This document shows positions 58,279 to 64,000 of a stretch of DNA of 64,000 nt, piece by piece. Location: positions 124,001 to 188,000 of IMG/VR virus record IMGVR_UViG_3300027782_000032; one strand, written 5' to 3'. The notes under the pieces are model-generated. The model searched no databases. It worked only from the letters and a program-made list of their open reading frames with translations, and had not been told where the DNA came from. Position numbers and translations under genes: made by a program. The first letter of the stretch is position 1. Each line of letters opens with the position of its first letter. The DNA comes from a virus.

Positions 58279-58991
58279 TGTAGCTTATCTCCTGCCAGCT
58301 TTCTTATTACTCCAGCAGTATTACCATTAGCAAGCTTTAAACTATCGATCTGCTTTATAAGACTTCTAAGGTTTTCTTTAACATAAGTCTTAATATCGTC
58401 AGACTTATCTTGCTGAGTCTTCCATATTGCTGAATACATCTCTGGATCGTCAGAAAACGTTTGGGCTACGTTTTCTGCTATTTTATCAGCATCTTCTCCA
58501 AGGCCTATTTTTAACACGTCAGGAGGATTATGTATTCCGTGAGACTTTACAACCTGAGAGATATACCCTACTATCTCGCTAGCGAACGGATTTTCTTCTC
58601 CATCATCTGGAGGGGATATCATTAAAGCCTCTGTGATGCCCCAAGCACACTCCGAAGGGTCTGCTGGATCAAACCATCTTGGGTCTAGGACGTCTCCTGA
58701 TAAGATGTTGCACAGGTCGATGAAGTCAGGTAAGGACGTGTAGAACTGGTCAGTAGTGGCTATGTTTATAGCCGACATTAACCTGTTGAAAACTTTGTTA
58801 GGAATCTTTACTCCAAAGTCTTCTTCTATCTCTTGCCTTATGGTCATGGGGTCCCATTCTAGGCCTTCAGTACCGTATGAGTCTATAAAGCATATAAGAA
58901 GAACTGTGGCATAGGATTCACCGTTAAGCCATACAGCTTTTGATGTATCCCTGTGCTCATACGGCTTTACCTGACTACTGCCCTGTTCCAT
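58275..58991 (-). CDS. hypothetical protein, 238 aa
   Basis: Unknown function. The start is the ATG at 58991 (MEQGSSQVK), overlapping the preceding TAA (TAATG) with AAGGG upstream; the ATG at 59015 has no site. It is acidic and helical, with the end (IKQIDSLKLANGNTAGVIRK) possibly contacting the next gene's product. Size and operon position are compatible with a head-tail or tail assembly protein, not demonstrable. Confidence 0.6.
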   Translation of the reverse strand: MEQGSSQVKPYEHRDTSKAVWLNGESYATVLLICFIDSYGTEGLEWDPMTIRQEIEEDFGVKIPNKVFNRLMSAINIATTDQFYTSLPDFIDLCNILSGDVLDPRWFDPADPSECAWGITEALMISPPDDGEENPFASEIVGYISQVVKSHGIHNPPDVLKIGLGEDADKIAENVAQTFSDDPEMYSAIWKTQQDKSDDIKTYVKENLRSLIKQIDSLKLANGNTAGVIRKLAGDKLQ

Positions 58992-59266
58992 TACAGCCCT
59001 TCTTGTAGAGGCCATGAAATATGTACAAACCTAGAAGTAGAAGCTTCAAACTCCTTGTGACTCAGCGACTTACCTGACTCGTCTACCCACTCCATCCAAG
59101 GTGAACCTGAAATTCCTGGACGGTTCATCCCTAGCTTCTGGGATCCAAACTCAATAGCAGCTTCCCTTGAAGCCTTTGATTGCGCTTCCTCAAGGGAGGC
59201 AGCCTCAATAGTTACATTAGCCTTCTGGCCTACCTTTTCGGACTTCAACGCTATAGCCTTAATCAT
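58991..59266 (-). CDS. hypothetical protein, 91 aa
   Basis: Small protein with an Ala/Glu helix (IEAASLEEAQSKASREAAIE) and a Trp-containing end (GSPWMEWVDESGKSLSHKEF). AAAGGATACTTAG precedes the ATG. It overlaps the next gene's start by one base. Function unknown. Confidence 0.58.
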   Translation of the reverse strand: MIKAIALKSEKVGQKANVTIEAASLEEAQSKASREAAIEFGSQKLGMNRPGISGSPWMEWVDESGKSLSHKEFEASTSRFVHISWPLQEGL

Positions 59267-59358
59267 CTAAGTATCCTTTCTTTGTTTTATACCGATCGTG
59301 GGTCTATGTTACTGACCTTGCTGCCAGTTAGCAAACCCAATAGCTAAAAATTTGCATC

Positions 59359-59402
59359 AGACCCGTAACGTTTAGACTGTGAGGTCTAGACGTTACGGGT
59401 CT
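59359..59402. terminator. 19-bp strong hairpin terminator
   Basis: AGACCCGTAACGT pairs with ACGTTACGGGTCT; the inner TAGAC/GTCTA adds five pairs across a wobble, with a six-base loop. On the minus strand GATGCAAATTTTT follows. It lies between the genes at 59461 and 59266 and is the strongest hairpin in the window. A nearby ATAGCTATAGCTAT palindrome is at about 59410-59423. Confidence 0.85.
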
Positions 59403-59460
59403 TATATTTGATAGCTATAGCTATACACTAGATTATGACGCAAAAACGGCTCCAATTTAG

Positions 59461-59787
59461 CTAGAAGGTAAGCTGTATAATTTTACCTGAATCGTTGGTA
59501 TAAACTATCCTAGCCTGCTCTGTGTTCATTATGTCTTTAAGCTTTGCCTTATCAGCGTCTGATAGCTGAGCTATAGCCTTCTTTACCGACATTAGGTTTA
59601 CAGCTATATTACGGGCCTTGGCTTGGCACGGCCTACAGCCTCCTTTTCTAACGCTTCCAACCTTAGCTCTAGCGTTATCTACGGCTATCTTTACAGCCTG
59701 TATTTGACCTGAAACCTTGGGGTCATTAAGTATGTTTATGACCATACCGTCGTCTATAATGACTAGTTTGCTTTTGATTTCTGACAT
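59461..59787 (-). CDS. hypothetical basic Cys-containing protein, 108 aa
   Basis: The middle has GGCRPCQAKARN (about residues 48-60), a Cys pair in a basic segment, but only two cysteines, so a redox or dimer role is possible. Otherwise helical. AAGGAGACTGCT precedes the ATG and the strong hairpin follows the stop. Function unknown. Confidence 0.58.
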   Translation of the reverse strand: MSEIKSKLVIIDDGMVINILNDPKVSGQIQAVKIAVDNARAKVGSVRKGGCRPCQAKARNIAVNLMSVKKAIAQLSDADKAKLKDIMNTEQARIVYTNDSGKIIQLTF

Positions 59788-59797
59788 AGCAGTCTCC

Positions 59798-60253
59798 TTA
59801 GTTTAGTGGGTCACCTATGGACACGGTTATTTCTGGTTGTATATCTTCCATAGTGTCCATTGTCTTTACAAGGATTTTAACATCACTTAGCATCATCTCC
59901 CAAGCCTCGTTAGCCGTGGCTTGAGATCTAAACACTAAGTCTACATAGCTCTTCCTAAACCATGCCGGATTAGCTCCAGGCTGTGGAGCGTTCTCATAAA
60001 ACTCTTCTAAATCAGACGGAGAGCATATACCATCAAAGTCGTCCTGGTACGAGCCTGTGGATGCGCTTAAAGGTCCGCGCAAGTAACGAAATATAGCGTT
60101 ACTCATTCCGTTAGCGTCTAAAGCTTCTACCTTCATTCTAAAGCCGTCAATGTTGTTTATGACGTATTTAGCCTGAACGTAACGCTTTAGCTTGATACCA
60201 TGCTTGTCTGATGGTGTATCAGAAGAACTAAAAGAACTAGAAGAATCACTCAT
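59798..60253 (-). CDS. hypothetical protein, 151 aa
   Basis: The start is the ATG at 60253 (MSDSSSSFSSSD), after GGAGGGCATAAGC; a longer reading to 60307 is not needed. The N-terminus is Ser-rich and disordered; the rest is mixed and includes IKLKRYVQAKYVINNIDGFR. It lies between the GT9-GT2 gene and the 108-aa gene. Function unknown. Confidence 0.58.
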   Translation of the reverse strand: MSDSSSSFSSSDTPSDKHGIKLKRYVQAKYVINNIDGFRMKVEALDANGMSNAIFRYLRGPLSASTGSYQDDFDGICSPSDLEEFYENAPQPGANPAWFRKSYVDLVFRSQATANEAWEMMLSDVKILVKTMDTMEDIQPEITVSIGDPLN

Positions 60254-60296
60254 GCTTATGCCCTCCAGGCTATATACAGTGTACCTTAACTTACTC

Positions 60297-62222
60297 TCAT
60301 ATTCCAAAGATACTTTCTGCGTATCCGCGTCTAGCCACGCTTGACCATAGGATTATTCTTTTATCATTATTCCAGTTTTTAAGGTGCCACCCTCCCTGCC
60401 ATAGCTGCTCGCCTATGCATATGTCTCCTCCGTTATGCCTAAGCCTTGAGTCAGGTATGTCGCACTCAGTTATACACTCCCTTTTAATAGCCCAGCACGA
60501 CCCAGACGCAAAGTGTATTTTAAATCCATTAGGGGCTGCATTTCCAGCTTTATCTCTAAAGCTTACACCTTTAAACCAAGAGCCTGTTCTTATCCAACTT
60601 AGGTGTTCTTGGTTCATGCTAAAGAAGTATCTAGCACCTAGCATACCGACACTAGGGTCTGACTTTACGTTAGTTATTACAGCTTGGCAGAGCTTATCAA
60701 GCCAATGGTTATCAACATCAGCCATAGTGTCATCATCAAACCATATTACCCATTTGTTGGTTATAGGGTTATCTTTGTCGTGGAACATCTCTCTCATGCA
60801 CGGGTATTTAAACTTGTTGCTGTCTGATCTGTAAAGAACAGATATCTGCTTGTTCTTGTGCATCTCTTCTGCCATAGCTATAGTTTCATCGCATGCCTGG
60901 TTAAGATACACTCTTAGGTCTAGCCTAGAACTTGGAACTCTAGCCAGTGCACTAAGGCAGCGCTTATGCATATCGAAGAACTTGCCGTACACTAGTAAAC
61001 ATAGTGTGACTTGTCCTCCTATCTCTTCGTGGTCCATTAGTGAGGTCAGTGGAGACGTCTCCACTAGGTTTACAACTAAAGGCTCATGTACTTTGGCTGG
61101 CTTCAGTACAGGAAGCTCAATCTTTCTTTTGGAAGTAACATCGTTATAGTCGTCGATTGTTACCTCTACTTTTACTTTTCTACCATCTGGAAGCACTAGG
61201 CTGGTTGGCTTATCAACTGACGGTAACATGTTATTCAAACTCCAATCTGGTAATGGTGGTAATATTCCGGTTAGATAGTAGTAAAGGACAGACTCTGTTA
61301 TTTTGCTGGCTCCTATCATGTGCTGGCACAATGGAACAGTCTGCCCTTCAGGCTCAAGGTGTGGATAGCTGCAGTAAGACTTGTCTCCTTCAGACTTTAA
61401 AACTTTGTTTTTCCAGCAAGCTCTAGGGCCTCTGCAGCAGTCTAGTAGACCCATGGTGTGAAGGTACTTGTGAGGAACGTTTACGTTAAGACCTTTAAAA
61501 GCAGGGTTTTCTCTTACGTAGCCTTCCCACCACCACTCTTCTCTTCCTCCTGCTAGCACTACGCATGGCTTTTGCAGAGCTGCAGCCATGTGCATAGCCA
61601 TAGTTATAGTGCATATAACTCCGTCAGAATGGTGTATCAAAGCCATCAGATCTCTTAGCGACGTTTTACCCCTAAGATCTATGGCTCCTTCTATGGTTCT
61701 GTGAAGGCTGGCTGGCTTTCCACCGCTGGCTCCAACCTGTACAAACTTTACACCCATAGATCTTAGTACGTCTACAGAGTCCTGTATGTCAAAGAACCTA
61801 GGGTGCTTGGTTGTAAAGTCTGCTTTACCTCCTGACAGCACTACCCAGTACCTGCCTTCAACTGCTCTTTTGCTGAGCTCAGATTCGGATAAGTGTAGGT
61901 CAGGTTTTGGATCGGTAAGGCTAAGCTTCATTCCAGACCTTTTTTCAAAGTCGTCATAGAATGCTTGCATGAAGTGTATAGGCTCTCTACCAGCTTTCCG
62001 TATGCCATCTCCGTAGCTTAAGTTATATACAGAGGCTCCTAACCTTCTATCTTTAAGCTTTACAATGTATGGGTTGTTTTCCCATATCTCTGGAAATGGG
62101 GTTTCTACGCCTATATCTACGGTATCAGAGTATGCCTTATATAGGTCTCTAACCACAGCTGTCATTACAAGGATGTCGCCAGCGGCTCTGTGGTGCCTTA
62201 GGATTATAGTTCGCTTAGACAT
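60297..62222 (-). CDS. GT9-GT2 fusion glycosyltransferase, 641 aa
   Basis: Residues 3-15 (RTIILRHHRAAGD) and the later YWVVLSGGKADFTTKHP, then VKFVQVGASGG and DLRGKTSLRDLMALIHHSDG, match ADP-heptose/LPS family 9 transferases. Residues from about 395 are a GT-A domain with VIWFDDDTMADVD as its metal site and close similarity to the protein at 1634-2383. Two transfer steps in one protein suggest assembly of an oligosaccharide. It lies next to the sugar methyltransferase and tail genes, so a tail or surface glycan is a reasonable guess. The ribosome binding site can be hidden by an 8-bp hairpin. A palindrome copy is within. Confidence 0.85.
   Translation of the reverse strand: MSKRTIILRHHRAAGDILVMTAVVRDLYKAYSDTVDIGVETPFPEIWENNPYIVKLKDRRLGASVYNLSYGDGIRKAGREPIHFMQAFYDDFEKRSGMKLSLTDPKPDLHLSESELSKRAVEGRYWVVLSGGKADFTTKHPRFFDIQDSVDVLRSMGVKFVQVGASGGKPASLHRTIEGAIDLRGKTSLRDLMALIHHSDGVICTITMAMHMAAALQKPCVVLAGGREEWWWEGYVRENPAFKGLNVNVPHKYLHTMGLLDCCRGPRACWKNKVLKSEGDKSYCSYPHLEPEGQTVPLCQHMIGASKITESVLYYYLTGILPPLPDWSLNNMLPSVDKPTSLVLPDGRKVKVEVTIDDYNDVTSKRKIELPVLKPAKVHEPLVVNLVETSPLTSLMDHEEIGGQVTLCLLVYGKFFDMHKRCLSALARVPSSRLDLRVYLNQACDETIAMAEEMHKNKQISVLYRSDSNKFKYPCMREMFHDKDNPITNKWVIWFDDDTMADVDNHWLDKLCQAVITNVKSDPSVGMLGARYFFSMNQEHLSWIRTGSWFKGVSFRDKAGNAAPNGFKIHFASGSCWAIKRECITECDIPDSRLRHNGGDICIGEQLWQGGWHLKNWNNDKRIILWSSVARRGYAESIFGI
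61050..61063. repeat. dispersed 14-bp palindrome, copy 7
   Basis: TGGAGACGTCTCCA, extended to AGTGGAGACGTCTCCACT (61048-61065), encoding VETSP at the linker between the GT9 and GT2 domains. Confidence 0.95.
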
Positions 62223-62223
62223 A

Positions 62224-62277
62224 GTAACCTTCCAAAATCGACATACTACCTTTACGTTTAAATATGGGCAAGGTTAC
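62224..62277 (-). promoter_or_regulatory. hairpin that can hide the ribosome binding site of the GT9-GT2 gene
   Basis: GTAACCTT (62270-62277) is complementary to AAGGTTAC (62224-62231), which contains part of the GGAAGG site before the ATG. The 38-base loop is unstructured. A pairing of this kind can lower translation until melted. Confidence 0.45.
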
Positions 62278-62291
62278 CAACAGTTAATATT

Positions 62292-62936
62292 CTATTTAAT
62301 TACATTAAAGTCTGACAATTTTACAATACAGTTATCTGTTTTGTTAGTTGGATGTTCAATTTTTAATATTTCATATTTAAAGTTAACCTTTTTTAATAAA
62401 CTCTCTAACCTGTTTCTGTACTCGTTTATGTTGTCTTCTTTAACAAGTACGTCTTCTATTACATAAACCCCTCCAACATTAAGTTTATGATAAGAGTTAA
62501 TTAAAAAATTAAAATTAGGATCAGCTCTATGTAAGCTGTCATCTACCATAAGGTCAAATTTTAAATCTTTAAGAGCTGCGTTTTCCCACAAGCTCATGAC
62601 AGAAAGCTCAGAAGTTTGATCAACGTAATAACTCTCTATTCTTTCTTCGCGTATTAATACGCTCTTATCAATGTCAGCTCCATATATAATTGCGTTTGGA
62701 AAGAACTCTCTCCATCCTCTTAGTGACGCGCCAGGTACTCCTTTTGGTCCCATGTTTGTAGGAATGAATCTGTTTGTAGTGCCTATGCCAAGTTCAAAGA
62801 CCGATTTAACATCAAACCTACGGCTGTTAAATATCTTGTAATATTCTTTAGTATAGTTATGAAGTCCTAGCCCTTTATCGCTACCATACTTATGCATTAT
62901 CGAGCAAAGTGGAGTTGTGGTTGTAGCTTCAGTCAT
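62292..62936 (-). CDS. class I SAM-dependent sugar O-methyltransferase-like
   Basis: The start CSIMHKYGSDKGLGLHNYTK (residues 11-30), then VFELGIGT (46-53, the SAM glycine loop), GASLRGWREFFPNAIIYGAD and LMVDDSLH (near 130) are the ordered blocks of the macrocin/mycinosyl O-methyltransferase type, which methylate sugar hydroxyls. Length fits. It is adjacent to the GT9-GT2 gene, so methylation of the sugar that gene attaches is a natural idea. AAAGGCAACT precedes the ATG. Confidence 0.75.
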   Translation of the reverse strand: MTEATTTTPLCSIMHKYGSDKGLGLHNYTKEYYKIFNSRRFDVKSVFELGIGTTNRFIPTNMGPKGVPGASLRGWREFFPNAIIYGADIDKSVLIREERIESYYVDQTSELSVMSLWENAALKDLKFDLMVDDSLHRADPNFNFLINSYHKLNVGGVYVIEDVLVKEDNINEYRNRLESLLKKVNFKYEILKIEHPTNKTDNCIVKLSDFNVIK

Positions 62937-62947
62937 AGTTGCCTTTA

Positions 62948-63520
62948 TTAAATTGGTGGAGGTATTGTAGGTAATTCTTCAATCATAGTAGCATCTTGTA
63001 TTGTCTTACGCCTAGCCGCAAACTCTTTAGCAAGGTCTGATCTAGCCTTTCCATAATACATGAGCAATACAGTCATATCTTGTATGGTTTCAAATTCAAT
63101 TTCATTACCTTCCATACTGATTAATCCTGGTATAGGCAGGCCCATCGCTGATGCCTCTCTTGCAAGGGAAAACACCCCTACAATAAGGGCAACATCAGAA
63201 GGAGTAATACCCAGATGATATCCTTTACCAGAGTCCCATCCTGTTTTTTCTAAAACCGCCCAGTCACTATCTACATTTTGTAATAACCAAGCCTTTGCCT
63301 GAGAAAGAGCATCTGGAGGGGCTGAAGGTACGTAGTTCCAAGCTTGCTCTGCAAGATTAGATATAAACCTACCAGTCTCTGAAGTGGGTAAAACAGGCAT
63401 AGTTACATTTCTTGTAACACCATCTGAATTTGTTTTAATTAGGCTAATGTTATAGATGTCCTCTGTTGCTACTCCTGAGGCATCTATCCTATTTGTTAAA
63501 ATAATACTTAAACTTAACAT
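62948..63520 (-). CDS. tail-fibre-associated protein, 190 aa (DUF4376-like)
   Basis: The C-terminal 85 residues (ALIVGVFSLAREASAMGLPI, then TIQDMTVLLMYYGKARSDLA and RRKTIQDATM) resemble the DUF4376-type domain often found in tail-fibre and tail-assembly proteins. The N-terminal part is beta-rich and starts LSLSIILTNRIDASG. It lies 10 bases downstream of the tail tip gene. AGGAGAAAAGT precedes the ATG. A chaperone or virion role is inferred from the neighbour. Confidence 0.52.
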   Translation of the reverse strand: MLSLSIILTNRIDASGVATEDIYNISLIKTNSDGVTRNVTMPVLPTSETGRFISNLAEQAWNYVPSAPPDALSQAKAWLLQNVDSDWAVLEKTGWDSGKGYHLGITPSDVALIVGVFSLAREASAMGLPIPGLISMEGNEIEFETIQDMTVLLMYYGKARSDLAKEFAARRKTIQDATMIEELPTIPPPI

Positions 63521-63529
63521 ACTTTTCTC

Positions 63530-64000
63530 CTATGTTTTAATAATGAAATTAATGACTAACGCTGGCGGTATGATACCAAATGGAGTCCCACCTCCGGTAT
63601 AAGAATTAGAAAACGAGTGTGTATGAGTTGCGCTTTCTGTTCCAGTAGTCGTAGTATGTGTATGCCCGGCTGTGGCTCCCTGCGTATTTGGTGTCCCATT
63701 AGCACTTCTGTTAGCACCGTCCCTTAAGCCATAGGAACCAGATGATCCCACGTTTCTGCCCCAGCCATGTGTATGATCAGCTGATACCGTACCACTTGTA
63801 GCAGTATGCGTATGAGTAGCGCTTTGAGTTGCCGTGGCTGAGTTGTTGGTGTGAGTATGAGAGGCCATATTTGCTTCAGCTAATGTTACTGTTTCTGCTC
63901 CTAAAGTTGATCCTAAAGTCCTAGCCGTTAAAGATGTACCGGTTCCAGCACCAATTGGTAATCTACCCCTCATGTCAGGCAGCGTAAAGGTGTTATTCGA
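63530..64000 (-). CDS. tail fibre tip / tail collar protein, C-terminal part
   Basis: The reading frame is open to the right edge, where SNNTFTLPD precedes MRGRLPIGAGTG, so the start lies outside the window. 'FxLPDmRGrlpiG' is the tail collar domain signature. Five HxH motifs (SHTHT, THTHT, DHTHG, GHTHT, THTHS) follow, as in T4 gp12 and gp37 tips, where HxH binds a row of iron ions in the trimer. The end GIIPPALVINFIIKT matches the usual conserved last strand. It binds the host receptor or forms the baseplate tip. Confidence 0.85.
   Translation of the reverse strand, partial: SNNTFTLPDMRGRLPIGAGTGTSLTARTLGSTLGAETVTLAEANMASHTHTNNSATATQSATHTHTATSGTVSADHTHGWGRNVGSSGSYGLRDGANRSANGTPNTQGATAGHTHTTTTGTESATHTHSFSNSYTGGGTPFGIIPPALVINFIIKT

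Noticed and set aside
1-64000. Reassigned stop codon across the phage
   Set aside because: TAA, TAG and TGA all end genes with good downstream starts, so the single in-frame TGA at 39236 is local.

Overview
The window is a contiguous piece of a large double-stranded DNA tailed-phage (Caudoviricetes) genome, cut at both ends: a proofreading-type exonuclease gene runs off the left edge and a tail-fibre tip gene runs off the right edge. The evidence is a terminase large subunit, a complete phage replication and recombination set, tail genes, very dense packing with many 1-8 nt gene overlaps, and almost uniform transcription from the minus strand. Only five genes lie on the plus strand (28096, 30317, 36083, 46884 and 51180). 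The DNA is AT-rich, Shine-Dalgarno sequences are strong (AGGAG/GGAGG), and TTG and GTG starts are common. I saw no tRNA, integrase, CRISPR array or insertion sequence. The host cannot be named; a phage CsrA and strong Shine-Dalgarno use fit a bacterium with Csr-type regulation.

Layout. 1-8.7 kb: DEDDh exonuclease (partial), a GT-A glycosyltransferase, a DNA-binding-type protein, a DUF932-like protein, a RecA-like recombinase with an altered P-loop, a possible ssDNA-binding partner and a nucleotide kinase. 8.7-13.8 kb: small accessory genes, including two proteins built of 26-residue repeats, an RNA polymerase alpha-CTD-like protein and several zinc-binding proteins. 13.8-28.0 kb: replication core, with a uracil-DNA-glycosylase/DNA polymerase A fusion, TOPRIM primase, DnaB-type helicase, UvsW-like helicase and a SbcC/SbcD (gp46/gp47-like) pair. 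28.1-31 kb: CsrA, then a sugar-modification cluster (RGP/UDP-arabinopyranose mutase-like protein, glycosyltransferase, sulfotransferase). 31-36.4 kb: a sigma factor, a second alpha-CTD-like protein and a gene flanked by 55-bp inverted repeats. 36.4-46.8 kb: a large unknown protein and many small genes, including ribbon-helix-helix-like paralogs and structured RNA between genes. 46.8-55.9 kb: terminase, a CHC2 zinc-finger protein, a plus-strand protein of unknown role, and a CobT-like VWA protein with a MoxR/CobS-like AAA+ ATPase. 55.9-64 kb: unknown genes, a GT9-GT2 fusion glycosyltransferase, a sugar O-methyltransferase and tail-fibre genes.

How it works together. The phage appears to copy its DNA with its own polymerase, primase and helicases, to run recombination-dependent replication and repair with RecA-like, UvsW-like and SbcCD-like proteins, and to redirect host expression at several levels (sigma factor, two alpha-CTD mimics, CsrA, several ribbon-helix-helix-like proteins). 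It also carries sugar-transfer, sulfation and methylation enzymes, some next to tail-fibre genes, which may modify virion or cell-surface glycans.

The most striking unexplained signal is an exact 14-bp palindrome, TGGAGACGTCTCCA, present seven times and always inside genes. It is read in all three frames, so selection must act on the DNA. Other notable signals are the perfect 55-bp inverted repeats around one gene, a compact three-way-junction RNA, and a signal-peptide ORF separated from its gene by one in-frame TGA within paired hairpins.
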